Positions 1 to 8,833 are shown, counted from the stretch's first letter. The stretch: DNA of 39,257 nucleotides from Opitutaceae bacterium (GCA_024711005.1 JANJTQ010000212.1:1-39257); one strand, 5' to 3'. Program-made: numbers and translations. Notes: generated by a model from the letters alone, not told the origin.

Positions 1-498
1 GCCGTAGTAGGGCATGGACCAGCAGGTAAAGCTGGTGAAGAAAACGATGACGAGAAGAGTGAGATAGGCCGGCAGGGCTATCGAAGGAGAGATCAGATCG
101 TAGTTAATGAGATTGCTCAGCCAGTCGTCGATATGGACCAGCCAGAAGGACTCGTCGTGAACTCCCTTGGGGATAAACCAAAACAGGGGAAGCAAGCAGG
201 CGGTGGTGATGCTCGCGACGAACATGAACGGTCGGCGACGACCCCAGCGCGTGCGGGCGTTGTCGGAGATATTTCCGACGATGGGATCACTGATGGCGTC
301 CCACGCCCGCAAGATCATCAGAATCACACCCAGGGTGACAGGACTCAGGCCCAATCCGATATTGAAAAACGGCATCCAGAGCACGCCGGTCAGCAGGCCG
401 GTGGCGACGTAGTCCATGTTTACGCCGGCCGCGAACATGATCTTCTGGAACGTCGGGATGCGGTCGCTCGGCGCGATGCGTTGGGGGAGAGTGGCCAT
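1..498 (-). CDS. GPH-family (MelB-type) sugar:cation symporter, N-terminal part
   Basis: Open reading frame running off the left edge; 166 codons are present from the ATG at 498. The translation begins MATLPQRIAPSDRIPTFQ and continues through hydrophobic segments to a loop reading DAISDPIVGNISDNARTRWG followed by RRRPF. This is the loop 2-3 signature (D-x3-DP-x2-G-x2-D-x2-x-T-RWGRRRP) of the glycoside-pentoside-hexuronide symporters of the major facilitator superfamily. Such inner-membrane carriers import mono- or disaccharides with Na+ or H+. Only about the first third is visible, so the substrate cannot be told. The 225-bp gap behind its start holds no other gene and should contain its promoter. 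No sugar-utilisation gene is adjacent inside the window. Confidence 0.85.
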   Translation of the reverse strand, partial: MATLPQRIAPSDRIPTFQKIMFAAGVNMDYVATGLLTGVLWMPFFNIGLGLSPVTLGVILMILRAWDAISDPIVGNISDNARTRWGRRRPFMFVASITTACLLPLFWFIPKGVHDESFWLVHIDDWLSNLINYDLISPSIALPAYLTLLVIVFFTSFTCWSMPYYG

Positions 499-723
499 AA
501 GAGTAAGCGATGAGGCGTTGCGACGTACGGGTCAGTGCCATACTGAAGTGTCGTCCAGCTATCAGCGGGGGTGAATGTCCCGTCAACGACTTGTTATCGT
601 TATCCGCACGCGAGCCGCGAGCCGTCCGAGTCGTCTTCCCGAATGCATTTCAGAGATGTTGACGCAGGTAGTCCCTGGATTCCGGCTCGCGGAGCCGCCC
701 CCTGCGCGACATCGGCGACCGGT

Positions 724-1374
724 TTATTGTTCGGTGCCGAGGGTCTCGAAGGACTCCAGGTAGGAGGTCAGCGTATCTTGCAACCAGCCGATACTCCTTT
801 GGGCTGAAACGACTCCGTTTTCCGCGCTTTGTGAGTGACCGGTTCCTCTTCTTCCGGTGTGGTCGCCCATGCTGGTCTTCGCGATTTCGCCGAGGATCTT
901 CACGTCGTCGTTTATCTTGTTTCTGATAATTGCCAGACTCGGACCCACGGTGTTCGGGCGAATGAACTTCACCATCGAGAGATACTTATCATGAAGGTGC
1001 TTTAGATCGTTCGTGACTTCGCCGCTGGAAAGCCCGGGGGGCCGCGGGAAGGCGGTGACGAGCTGGTTGATTTGATCCTGGGTGATTTCGACCGGTTTGG
1101 GCTGCCGATTGACCCAGTCGATATCTTTGGTCGAAAGCATCGAGAACGGAATCGTCACGGTGCGCCCATCGGAGGTTCGCCGCACGGTGACCGTGTCCTT
1201 CGCGGTCGATAGGAAATCCGCCTCAATAGTCCGTCCGTCCTTCGCCGTCCATGTTCGAGGTCCCGAACCCTCCGCTTCCTCCGTAGCGAAGTGCCGCATG
1301 AAGTCGAAATCGCTCTGTCGGAGATACAGGGCGATGGCTGTCAGTGAGAGGATGAGAAGAATAACGGTTTTCAT
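724..1374 (-). CDS. Membrane-anchored or secreted SHD1-domain protein of unknown function
   Basis: 216 residues with ATG at 1374. Residues 3-18 (VILLILSLTAIALYL) form a single N-terminal hydrophobic segment that could be a signal anchor. Residues about 40-88 (RTWTAKDGRTIEADF, then VTIPFSMLSTKDIDWV) match the short SHD1-like beta domain, with the pattern 'W-T-x-x-D-G-R-x-x-x-A-x-F ... V-x-I-P-x-x-x-L-S-x-x-D'. This domain is frequent in Verrucomicrobia and Planctomycetes proteins of unknown role. The remainder is helical and charged, with no recognised motif. It lies on the same strand 188 bp downstream of the Ehr operon, but that gap contains a hairpin, so co-transcription is doubtful. The domain assignment is from pattern only. 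Confidence 0.7.
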   Translation of the reverse strand: MKTVILLILSLTAIALYLRQSDFDFMRHFATEEAEGSGPRTWTAKDGRTIEADFLSTAKDTVTVRRTSDGRTVTIPFSMLSTKDIDWVNRQPKPVEITQDQINQLVTAFPRPPGLSSGEVTNDLKHLHDKYLSMVKFIRPNTVGPSLAIIRNKINDDVKILGEIAKTSMGDHTGRRGTGHSQSAENGVVSAQRSIGWLQDTLTSYLESFETLGTEQ

Positions 1375-1522
1375 CGACGAAAGGATTCGCGGAAAGCTGA
1401 GCGGCTCAGGAGGCGTAAGCAGCTCCTGTAGTGAGACAAAGAGCTTCTTCGTTCTGAGGAGAGACGGGCCTGTTCGGACGATCTCCGCAAGTGAGAAGTG
1501 GGCGGATTGCAGGAATTTAGGC

Positions 1523-1556
1523 CTGCGAAGATCCCCCGATCTCCGTGTCTCCGCAG
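1523..1556 (-). terminator. Candidate hairpin behind the Ehr operon
   Basis: On the minus strand, just past the last operon gene, CTGCG pairs with CGCAG (1552-1556 with 1523-1527) and encloses an inner AGATC-GGGG-GATCT hairpin (1529-1542). No clear U-tract follows, so termination is only a guess. Confidence 0.3.
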
Positions 1557-1562
1557 CCGGGG

Positions 1563-2405
1563 TTAAGATCGTGTTTCCAAGCTGTCTCCGTCCTCGCCTT
1601 GCCGGGGTGCGTCGCGCGCAGGCTCGGGTTCAAGCCGGTCCAAGAATCGAAGCAGTCCATCCAAAATGGTCAGCGGATGTGGCGGCCAACCCGGGATATA
1701 TAAGTCCACCGGTACGACGGATTCCGCGCCTCCGCAGACTTCGGGGTTGGCGGAAAACGGGCCGCCTGAAATCGCGTCGGCGCCGACGGCGATGACGATT
1801 TTGGGATCGGGCATCGCGTCGTAGGTTTTTTTCAAGGCGAGTTTCATGTTGGCGGAAACCGGTCCCGTGATGACCAGCCCGTCGGCATGTCGCGGCGAAG
1901 CCTCAAACTGGATACCGAAGCGGCCGAGATCCCAGCCGATCGTGCCGAGCACGTTGATGTCGGCCTCCGCCGAGCCGTCTCCTCCGGCGCTCACTAGCCT
2001 CAGCCGCAGCGATCGTCCGAACAGCTTGAGCAGTCTTTCGTCCAATGCCGCCGCCAGCCGAACCTCCTCTTTGCCCGCTTCGCCGAGCACCAGGTCTTCG
2101 CGCCGCCGGACCGCCATTCGATGATCTCCGGTCTGGGTGATGGCCCCCTCCGGACACGTCGCGACACAGTCCGCGCAAAACAAACACCGGCCCAAATCCA
2201 ACGTGATGCCCTTGCTCCCGCGCGCCGCGATGGCCTCGGTCGGGCACACGTCGACGCACGCCTTGCAACCCTCGGGGCATTTGGCCGCTTCGACCCGCAA
2301 CGCGCCGCCATGACGATCCGGCAACGCCGGGGCCGGACCCTGCGGATACGACAGGGTTTCACGACCGCGTTTCAGCCGATGGAGCAGAGTATCGAGAATG
2401 AACAT
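1563..2405 (-). CDS. Ehr complex ferredoxin-NuoB fusion (HyfH/HycF + HyfI/HycG-like) lacking the proximal cluster ligands
   Basis: 280 residues, ATG at 2405. The N-terminal half is a two-cluster ferredoxin: C43, C47, C50, C54 and C74, C77, C80, C84 are the expected 4Fe-4S ligands (the first set has CxxxC instead of CxxC). The C-terminal half (about 130-255) aligns with NuoB/HycG: GWDLGRFGIQ, SPRHADGLVITGPV, PDPKIVIAVG, GGPFS and VPVDLYIPG. Every cysteine that holds cluster N2 in the family is replaced. The CGGCNGC segment is AGGDGSA (about 140-146), the GSC/GAC motif is VGADA (208-212) and PGCPP is PGWPP (238-242). C224 is the only cysteine left in this half. It is the last gene of the operon, 18 bp after the large subunit. 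HycF and HycG are normally separate polypeptides, so the fusion is also notable. It should sit on the cytoplasmic arm but cannot pass electrons to a Ni-Fe site through N2. Confidence 0.88.
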   Translation of the reverse strand: MFILDTLLHRLKRGRETLSYPQGPAPALPDRHGGALRVEAAKCPEGCKACVDVCPTEAIAARGSKGITLDLGRCLFCADCVATCPEGAITQTGDHRMAVRRREDLVLGEAGKEEVRLAAALDERLLKLFGRSLRLRLVSAGGDGSAEADINVLGTIGWDLGRFGIQFEASPRHADGLVITGPVSANMKLALKKTYDAMPDPKIVIAVGADAISGGPFSANPEVCGGAESVVPVDLYIPGWPPHPLTILDGLLRFLDRLEPEPARDAPRQGEDGDSLETRS

Positions 2406-2423
2406 GGACGGGAGAAGGGTCGC

Positions 2424-3905
2424 TCAGAGATCGAAGCCGCAGTAGGAGAGACTGAAGCTCTTGTTGCAGACTGGAAAATCGGAGATCGCCTGGCCGCGCA
2501 GCGCGAGCGTCAGTCCGATCCAGTTATGAAATGACGGGTCGACGATCTTATAGCGGCGAAACCGACCGGACGCATCCGTGAGCGCGACGTGGCAGATCTC
2601 GCCGCGCCAGCCCTCGACCAACGCGACCGCCAGCATGTCCGGAGCCGACGCGGGCAGTTCCTCGCGAATTCCGCCGTCCACGGCGGCCGCGAGCTGTTGT
2701 TGCAAGAACTCGCCGGAGCGCTGCACCTCGAGCCAACGGACCCGGGCGCGGGCAAACACATCGCCGTCCGGCCACACCGCCACCGGCGTTTGCGCGAGGC
2801 GATACCAACCGGAGGGATGATCGTAGCGCACGTCTCTCACCAGCCCGCACGCGCGGGCGACGGGGCCGACCATCCCGAGATCGGACGCCTGTTGGGTGAA
2901 CACCGTGCCGGTGTTTTCAAAACGCGCGCGGACCGACGCCGCATCCCAGAGCCAGGCGCAGGCGCGTTCCACGTCCCGCAACGCGACGTTCAGTTGTTCA
3001 CTCAGTCGCGCGAGCCGTGCGGGTTCCAGATCATGACGACAGCCGCCCGGCCGCACCAAGGTGCGTCCGAAGCGATTGCCGCAAAGCAGGGCGGTGAGGT
3101 TCAGGAAATCTCCGCGAATTTTTCCGCAGGCCGAGGCGGTCGGCAGGAACGCGACATCGTTGGCGAGCGCGCCCAGATCGCCGGTGTGATTGGCGAGCCG
3201 CTCAAGCTCGAGCGCGATGGCGCGCAACCACTGGGCGCGAAGCGGCGCCTCGGTGCCGGCGAGTGCTTCCATGACCGCGGCATGAGCGGTCGCGTGTCCG
3301 ATGGTCGCGTCGCCCGAAACCGCTTCCATCTGGTTTGCGGTCACGCGGTGCGGACCACCGGTCAGGGCGTGTTCGATGCCGCGATGCTGATAACCGAGCG
3401 CGATCTCCAGATGCAGGACCTCCTCGCCCGCGCACTGAAACCGAAAGTGTCCCGGCTCGATGATTCCTGCGTGAACCGGCCCGACGGCGACCTCGTGAAT
3501 CTCACCGCCGTCCACGCGGAAAAAGTCACCGTTCGCGGGCGCGTCGCCCGCGGTTTTTCGCACCGGCTTCAGCCACGGGTGCCCGACGGGCGTCAATGCA
3601 TGTTGCTCCCACACTTCGCGCTCGAACAGGTGCGCCTGCGGATGCGTGACGGTGAGGGACGGGTAGGCCCCGTTTGTCGGTGTGCTGCGCGCAACGGCCA
3701 GCGTGTTGTCGGCATCGAATGCAATCACCGCCACCAAACGCGTGCCATCGCCGTCCGGCACGCCGAACCAGGCGCAGAGTCTCGCCCCGCGGTCCAGCTC
3801 CGCGCCGGTTCTCCGCACGAGTTCCGCCGCGGGCCATTCCGGCACTTCAATCCAGGAGATGCTCGTCGCGTTGCCGAGTAGGGCGAAGGGAGATGAACGG
3901 CTCAT
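2424..3905 (-). CDS. Ehr complex large subunit (NuoC-NuoD/HyfG-like) without the [NiFe] ligands
   Basis: 493 residues; ATG at 3905 overlaps the stop of the preceding gene (ATGA). Residues 1-115 resemble the NuoC/30-kDa domain, and residues about 125-493 the NuoD/49-kDa or hydrogenase large-subunit domain (GYQHRGIEHAL at 171-181, LERLANHTGDL at 234-245, the family C-terminus DPSFHNWIGL). In HycE the first metal motif reads ERVCGICxxxH; here it is EAVSGDATIGH (194-204), with both cysteines changed to S197 and A200. The C-terminal DPCxxC motif is SLSYCG. The protein ends naturally at SYCGFDL, as is usual for non-hydrogenase relatives. The Ni-Fe site therefore cannot form. The family fit is the energy-converting hydrogenase-related (Ehr) group, whose reaction is unknown. 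The partner is the cytoplasmic arm protein encoded next to it. Confidence 0.88.
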   Translation of the reverse strand: MSRSSPFALLGNATSISWIEVPEWPAAELVRRTGAELDRGARLCAWFGVPDGDGTRLVAVIAFDADNTLAVARSTPTNGAYPSLTVTHPQAHLFEREVWEQHALTPVGHPWLKPVRKTAGDAPANGDFFRVDGGEIHEVAVGPVHAGIIEPGHFRFQCAGEEVLHLEIALGYQHRGIEHALTGGPHRVTANQMEAVSGDATIGHATAHAAVMEALAGTEAPLRAQWLRAIALELERLANHTGDLGALANDVAFLPTASACGKIRGDFLNLTALLCGNRFGRTLVRPGGCRHDLEPARLARLSEQLNVALRDVERACAWLWDAASVRARFENTGTVFTQQASDLGMVGPVARACGLVRDVRYDHPSGWYRLAQTPVAVWPDGDVFARARVRWLEVQRSGEFLQQQLAAAVDGGIREELPASAPDMLAVALVEGWRGEICHVALTDASGRFRRYKIVDPSFHNWIGLTLALRGQAISDFPVCNKSFSLSYCGFDL

Positions 3906-5344
3906 GGCGAAGGGAAGAGTTGTTCAACAGCCGCGGTCCACGCCTCGCGCAACACCTCGGGGGTCGCCAGGCCGAGCCACAGCGAACACCCCAGCAGCGC
4001 GAGTGGCGGCAGGATGACGCCGAGCGTTTCGTGCACGCGTTTCGCGCCGGACTTCGTCACGGGCCGCGGACGCCCGTCAACGACGGCGAACACCAGACGG
4101 GTCAGACCGAAGAAGGCGAACAACAAGGCCGTGAGAAACAGGGCGGCCGCGGTCCCTTGTCCGGTCTCGATCGCCGTGCGCAAGACCCGAAGTTCGCTGA
4201 AGAAAGGGCCGAAGGGCGGGCACGCGGTGACTGCGAACATGCCCGTCACAAAGATCGCGGCCGAGTGCGGCGTGATGACACTCATGCCGCTGACCTCGTC
4301 GGTCGTCCGCCCGCCGGCGGCGCGGCGGATATTGCCCGCGCTCAGGAAGAGCGCGCCCTTGGTCAGGCTGTTGCTCCACACATGAAACAAAGCCGCCCAG
4401 GCCCCGGCGCGTCCGAAGGCCGCGGCTACGACCAGGATTCCCATGTGTTCAACACTTGAATACGCGAGCATGCGTTTGAAATCGCGCGTCGCGAGAAGCA
4501 GGAGCGCGGCGACGAGCATGGAGAAGAGTCCGAGCGCCAAAAGCGTGCGACTCGCCATCGCGCCTTCCCCGGCGGCGTCGACCACCGCCCGAACGCGAAG
4601 AATCGCCGTAAAGGCCACCGTGGTGACGCCTCCGGCCAGAATCGCGCCGACGATTCCCGGCGCTTCACCGTAGGCGTCGGGTTTCCACGTGTGCATGGGC
4701 GCCAACCCCATCTTGGTCCCGTAGCCCACCAGGAGCAGCACCCAGGCGATCAACACCCAGGGGCGGGACATGCCGACTCCGTGCTCCGTCAGCGCCGCGA
4801 ACGTCAGGTCTCCCGATCCGCCACCGTGAAGCGACGCATAGCCGAGGCAAAACGATCCGAGCAACGACAGCGCGATGCCGGTGCCGCCGACGAGTAGATA
4901 TTTCCAAGTCGCCTCGAAGGCGCGCGGTGTGCCGTTGAAGTGCAGCAACGGCACGGCGGCCAGCGTCACCGCCTCGGTGGTGATCCACAAAAGGCCCAGG
5001 TGCCGGGCCTGATGCGCCGCGCTCAGGAGACCGAGCATGGCGAGGAGCACCGCGACGAACACCCGGTTGGGACGTGCGGCGCGAAGCCGAAGGTAGGAAA
5101 CGCCAAAGGCCGCGCAGGCGAGAAACAACAACGACACGGCCGGGAGCACCGCGCGCGCCAGCGGGTCGAAGCCCAGCCACGCGGTGGCCGCATCCGCGGG
5201 GGGATTCACCAGCATCCAGAACACGAGCGCGGTGTGCGCCACGCCGAACACGGGGAGCAGCCACGGACGCGTTCGATCGTTCGGCCAGGCAACCGCGATG
5301 CCCGCGCCGACCAAAGGCATAAAAATCAGGATCAGTTCGTTCAT
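3902..5344 (-). CDS. Ehr complex NuoN/HyfF-like antiporter subunit
   Basis: 480 residues starting MNELILIFMPLVGAG at 5344; longer upstream starts run into the HyfE-like gene. Multiple membrane helices of the Mrp-antiporter/NuoL-M-N fold are present. Family landmarks include the lysine in GYGTKMGLAPMHTWKPDAYGEAPG (Lys in helix 7, then the conserved loop), and RDFKRMLAYSSVEHMGI followed by HVWSNSLTKGALFLSAGNI. These carry the lysines and histidines of the proton channel. It overlaps both neighbours by ATGA, which argues for translational coupling and fixed stoichiometry. Together with the two HyfB-like proteins it gives the complex three antiporter-like modules, the number found in Hyf (HyfB, HyfD, HyfF). 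The role is ion translocation across the inner membrane; the ion is not known. Confidence 0.85.
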   Translation of the reverse strand: MNELILIFMPLVGAGIAVAWPNDRTRPWLLPVFGVAHTALVFWMLVNPPADAATAWLGFDPLARAVLPAVSLLFLACAAFGVSYLRLRAARPNRVFVAVLLAMLGLLSAAHQARHLGLLWITTEAVTLAAVPLLHFNGTPRAFEATWKYLLVGGTGIALSLLGSFCLGYASLHGGGSGDLTFAALTEHGVGMSRPWVLIAWVLLLVGYGTKMGLAPMHTWKPDAYGEAPGIVGAILAGGVTTVAFTAILRVRAVVDAAGEGAMASRTLLALGLFSMLVAALLLLATRDFKRMLAYSSVEHMGILVVAAAFGRAGAWAALFHVWSNSLTKGALFLSAGNIRRAAGGRTTDEVSGMSVITPHSAAIFVTGMFAVTACPPFGPFFSELRVLRTAIETGQGTAAALFLTALLFAFFGLTRLVFAVVDGRPRPVTKSGAKRVHETLGVILPPLALLGCSLWLGLATPEVLREAWTAAVEQLFPSP

Positions 5345-5982
5345 TCTCGCAGGGCGGTCAGCTTGCGGGTGTCGAGTGAATCGAAGGCGCGTTGAATGCG
5401 GTCCATGATGATGCCGATCACAAAAACACCGACCGTCAGATCCAACAGAATGCCCGATTCGACGAGCAGCGGGGTGGAGTGGATCAAGAGCATTCCGAAG
5501 AGATAGATGCCGTTCTCCAGAATCAGGTAGCCGCACACTTGGGAAATCGCCTTCGCGCGGCCGACGAGCAGGATAAAGCCGGTGAAGACGGACGCCAACG
5601 CGCCGGGCACGAGCAACGTGTCCGCGTGTTCGGTCAGCAACGGCAGGGCGCGCGCTCCCGCGATGGCCGCGATGGTTCCGGCCGCTCCCAGCAGCAAGGA
5701 GGGTACGAAGCCGATGAACGGTTCCATTTCGCGCTCGATGTTCGCCGCCCGCATCGCGCGGCGCAGCAAGGTGGGGATCAACACGCCTTTCACGGCCATG
5801 GTGACAACCGCGACCAGCATGACCATCCAGTCGAAATCGGTTTCAATCACGAGCGGCAGCATGCCAAGCAGGACGCCTTGGACCGCCATCGCGCGGATCA
5901 CGGACGGCAACCGGCTGCTTCCCAGCGCCAGAAGATTCAGCCCCATCGCCAGACCGACGATAATATTAACCAGCGGGCTCAT
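5341..5982 (-). CDS. Ehr complex HyfE-like membrane subunit (NuoK-related)
   Basis: 213 residues from MSPLVNIIVGLAMGLNLL at 5982, very close to the length of HyfE (about 216). Several hydrophobic helices are seen. The C-terminal half has the NuoK-like pattern: a helix with VCGYLILENGIYLFGMLL (a glutamate within a membrane helix, as in NuoK), then LLVESGILLDLTVGVFVIGIIM and a short basic tail. HyfE/NuoK sits between the NuoH-like and antiporter-like subunits and contributes glutamates to the proton path. The gene overlaps the NuoH-like stop and the HyfF-like start by 4 bp each. The large upstream extension of this frame (to 6849) is a shadow of the NuoH-like gene and was not used. Confidence 0.85.
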   Translation of the reverse strand: MSPLVNIIVGLAMGLNLLALGSSRLPSVIRAMAVQGVLLGMLPLVIETDFDWMVMLVAVVTMAVKGVLIPTLLRRAMRAANIEREMEPFIGFVPSLLLGAAGTIAAIAGARALPLLTEHADTLLVPGALASVFTGFILLVGRAKAISQVCGYLILENGIYLFGMLLIHSTPLLVESGILLDLTVGVFVIGIIMDRIQRAFDSLDTRKLTALRE

Positions 5983-6887
5983 GCGGCGCCTCCCTTCCAC
6001 GCGATCAGCAACGCAAAGACGCAAAACAGGAACGCCGTGGTGAGCAGCAAGGGCGCGCGGCGAAACGCAAACCGCGCCAGCAGCGACTCGACCAGTCCGA
6101 CTCCGATCGTCACCGCGAGGACCGCACCGATCAACGCGAACGTCGCCATGAGCGGTTGCATGTTGCCCAACGGCAGCACCGCTTCGGCCAGCAGCACCGC
6201 GAACAACATCAGCTTCATCGACGCGCCGTGCAGGATCACCGCCAGTGGAGGTCCGCTGTGATCGAGCACCATGGCCTCGTGAATCATCGTCAGCTCCAGA
6301 TGGGTGTTGGGATCGTCGAAGGGCACGCGGCTGTTCTCGGCGAGCAACACGGTGAACAGTCCGGCCGCCAGCAGCACCGCGCCCGCGCCGGCCGAGGTCG
6401 CCAGCATCTCGTTTAACGTGACACTGCCGCTCTGCACGCCGAGGGACAGGACCGCCGTCATCAAAGCGGCTTCGGACAGGACGGCGTAACTCACCTCGCG
6501 CGCCGAACCCATGCCTTCGAACGCCGAGCCCGTCTCCATTGCCGCCCACGTCGTGCAGAAACGCGCCACGGCGAGAAGATAGATGAATAACAAAACGTCT
6601 CCGTGAAAACCGGGCGCGCCGCCGACGGGGCCGAGCGGGAGGAACATCGCCGCGACCAACACGGCGATCCATGCGACCGCCGGTCCAATGATGAAGGCGG
6701 GCGAGGCGAGCGTGCTCATCACGACGCTTTTTTTCCAGAGACGGGCCAGGTCGTAGTAGAGTTGTCCCATGGGCGGACCTTGGCGTCCGGCGACCCAGGC
6801 TTTGACCTTGTTGATGATGCCGGGCAGGGCCGGGGCGAGTAACAGCCACACGGCCAGCCGGAGGATAAATTCGAGAATCGATGTCAT
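5979..6887 (-). CDS. Ehr complex NuoH/HyfC-like membrane subunit
   Basis: 302 residues starting MTSILEFILRLAVWLLLAP at 6887; the ATG overlaps the stop of the NuoL-like gene. Landmarks of the NuoH/HycD family: GIINKVKAWVAGRQGPPMGQ near the N-terminus (the R-x-G-P loop facing the peripheral arm), FLPLGP, the loop FEGMGSAREVSYAVLSEAALM, and AENSRVPFDDPNTHLELTMIHEAM with its acidic residues. HycD has practically the same last motif. This subunit anchors the cytoplasmic arm (large subunit plus NuoB) to the membrane. All of its signature loops are intact even though the cofactors it normally serves are missing in the partners. That suggests the complex is functional and not decaying. Confidence 0.88.
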   Translation of the reverse strand: MTSILEFILRLAVWLLLAPALPGIINKVKAWVAGRQGPPMGQLYYDLARLWKKSVVMSTLASPAFIIGPAVAWIAVLVAAMFLPLGPVGGAPGFHGDVLLFIYLLAVARFCTTWAAMETGSAFEGMGSAREVSYAVLSEAALMTAVLSLGVQSGSVTLNEMLATSAGAGAVLLAAGLFTVLLAENSRVPFDDPNTHLELTMIHEAMVLDHSGPPLAVILHGASMKLMLFAVLLAEAVLPLGNMQPLMATFALIGAVLAVTIGVGLVESLLARFAFRRAPLLLTTAFLFCVFALLIAWKGGAA

Positions 6888-8833
6888 TGGATTCCTCCCC
6901 ACCATACGATGATGGCCAAGGCGGTGAGCCCGCCGGTCAGATAAAGAATGTAGAACTGCACACGGCCGTGCTGCAGACGGCGCGCGGCGCTTGATACACG
7001 CAACACTCCGGCCGCAGCCGGCGCGATGACGCGTTCCAGGACGGTTTCCGGCGCGCGCTGGATTCGACGCGCCGAGGAGGGAAAGGGGCCGCGCGGACGT
7101 TGTTGCACGCGCTCCGGCCGAAGGATCTCCGCGAACCACCCGGTCACAATGCCCGCGAATGATCCCCCCGTGTATTGCATTCGCGGCGTCGGCGCGGCGT
7201 ATCCACAATCCCATGTCAGGCCGCGGCGAAATCCGTTCGCGTGGGCCTTGCGCCACAACCACACGGAGCCCGCCGCGAAAGCCGCGAGGAGCGTGAGATT
7301 AACCAGCCCGAGCGTGAGGAGCGGTGCGGGGGGCGCGCCCGCGACCCACGAGGAATTCCAGACACCGACGGCGCGGTTGATTGCAGGCCAGAGGAGGACT
7401 GGGGCGAGACCGGTTCCCACGCACAGCGCGGCGAGCGCCAGCATCGGCCCGCGCATCAAGCGTCCTCCTTCGTGCGCATGACCGGCGGCGCGGGTGCGCG
7501 GGACACCGAGAAAGATGACGGCGCCGGCCTTCAGAAAAGTCGCCAGAGCCAGCGCGCCGGCGGTGGCAAGCATCAGCGTCGCCGGCATCGCCGCCCACGC
7601 CGCCGGACCGTGGCTGGTCGAGGCATCGAACAGTCCCAGATACACGAGCCATTCGCCGACGAAACCGTTCAACGGTGGCAGTGCGGATATCGCGACCGAA
7701 CCCAGCGCGAACAACGAGGCGGTCCACGGCATCGTTCGCCACAGCCCTCCGAGTCGCGTCATCTCGCGCGTGCCCGTTGCATGGAGCACGGAGCCCGCGC
7801 ACAAAAACAAGAGCGCCTTGAACAACCCGTGATTCCAGACGTGCAGCAATGCGCCGGCCAGCAACACGCGTCCCCACGGCGCGTCGGCGTGCGCCATTCC
7901 CAGCAGCCCCCCGCCGATTCCAACGAAGATTATGCCGACGTTCTCCACCGAGCAGTACGCGAGGAGACGTTTCACATCGTCCTGTGCGAACGCGAACGCG
8001 ATGCCCAGTAACGCCGTGACCGCACCGACCGAGATGACGACCGGCCCGAGCGCCGCCGGAACCGGCAGCCAGCCGCTAAACCGAAGAAGACCGTAAATGC
8101 CCAACTTGATGGCGACACCCGACATCAAGGCGGAGACATGACTCGGCGCGTTCGCATGGGCCGACGGAAGCCAGATGTGCACCGGAAACAGTCCGGCCTT
8201 GAGGGCGAAGCCGGGGAGAGCCAGCCATAGCAACGGTGCGAGTCCCGCCTGTTCGCGCATCGGGCCGAGTTCCCAACCACCGGTGCGTGCGGCCAGCGTG
8301 GCGAAAAAGCCGAAAAGGCAAAGCGTGCCGACGTGAGAACATGCGAGATAAAGCCAGCCCGCGGCGCGCACCTCGCGGTTTGCCCGATCCAGGGTGATGA
8401 GAAAAAAGCTGCTGACCGCGAAGACCTCCCACGCGATGAGGAAATGAAGACCATTGGAGGAGAGCAGCACGGTCGTCATGCTGAGGATCATGGCACTCCA
8501 CCACGCGCGACCCCGCGGAGCCGATTCCGCGTGATGTTCATCCGACCAATACTCGCGCGCGTAGATCGCTCCGGCCGCGCCCACGATGCCAAGCAGGAGG
8601 AGAAACAGGCCGCTGAGTCCATCGAGCCGGAAGTGGAGCAACTCCCCGCCGATCGGGAACCCGTTTCGCCACTGCCAATCGTCGGGGCCGCTCAGCACGA
8701 GTGCGGCGGCGACGATCAGCGATGCGTTTCCAATCACCGTCGCGACGAGCCAGAGGCGCGGTCTGCGCCGTCCGAATACGATTCCGGCGAGCAATCCGAT
8801 TCCGCCGAGAAGGAGCAGCGGGCCGGACATCAT
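6884..8833 (-). CDS. Ehr complex NuoL/HyfB-like antiporter subunit, copy B
   Basis: 649 residues; start ATGATG at 8833 overlapping the stop of the EIIA-like gene. Fourteen or so hydrophobic segments with the NuoL/HyfB signatures: SSNGLHFLIAWEVF, FALKAGLFPVHIWLPSAHANAP SHVSALMSGVAIKLGIYG (key lysine before HIWLPSAH), DDVKRLLAYCSVENVGIIF and LLHVWNHGLFKALLFL. The C-terminal stretch has the HyfB/HycC-type CGYAAPTPRMQYTGGSF and a final membrane helix. It is a homologue of copy A (9560-11509) along its full length, with exactly the same number of residues. The neighbours say it belongs to the core complex, since it is directly coupled to the NuoH-like gene. Confidence 0.88.
   Translation of the reverse strand: MMSGPLLLLGGIGLLAGIVFGRRRPRLWLVATVIGNASLIVAAALVLSGPDDWQWRNGFPIGGELLHFRLDGLSGLFLLLLGIVGAAGAIYAREYWSDEHHAESAPRGRAWWSAMILSMTTVLLSSNGLHFLIAWEVFAVSSFFLITLDRANREVRAAGWLYLACSHVGTLCLFGFFATLAARTGGWELGPMREQAGLAPLLWLALPGFALKAGLFPVHIWLPSAHANAPSHVSALMSGVAIKLGIYGLLRFSGWLPVPAALGPVVISVGAVTALLGIAFAFAQDDVKRLLAYCSVENVGIIFVGIGGGLLGMAHADAPWGRVLLAGALLHVWNHGLFKALLFLCAGSVLHATGTREMTRLGGLWRTMPWTASLFALGSVAISALPPLNGFVGEWLVYLGLFDASTSHGPAAWAAMPATLMLATAGALALATFLKAGAVIFLGVPRTRAAGHAHEGGRLMRGPMLALAALCVGTGLAPVLLWPAINRAVGVWNSSWVAGAPPAPLLTLGLVNLTLLAAFAAGSVWLWRKAHANGFRRGLTWDCGYAAPTPRMQYTGGSFAGIVTGWFAEILRPERVQQRPRGPFPSSARRIQRAPETVLERVIAPAAAGVLRVSSAARRLQHGRVQFYILYLTGGLTALAIIVWWGGIQ

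Noticed and set aside
2589-3881. 430-codon plus-strand frame opposite the Ehr large subunit
   Set aside because: Shadow; the minus-strand gene shows clear HycE/NuoD signatures.
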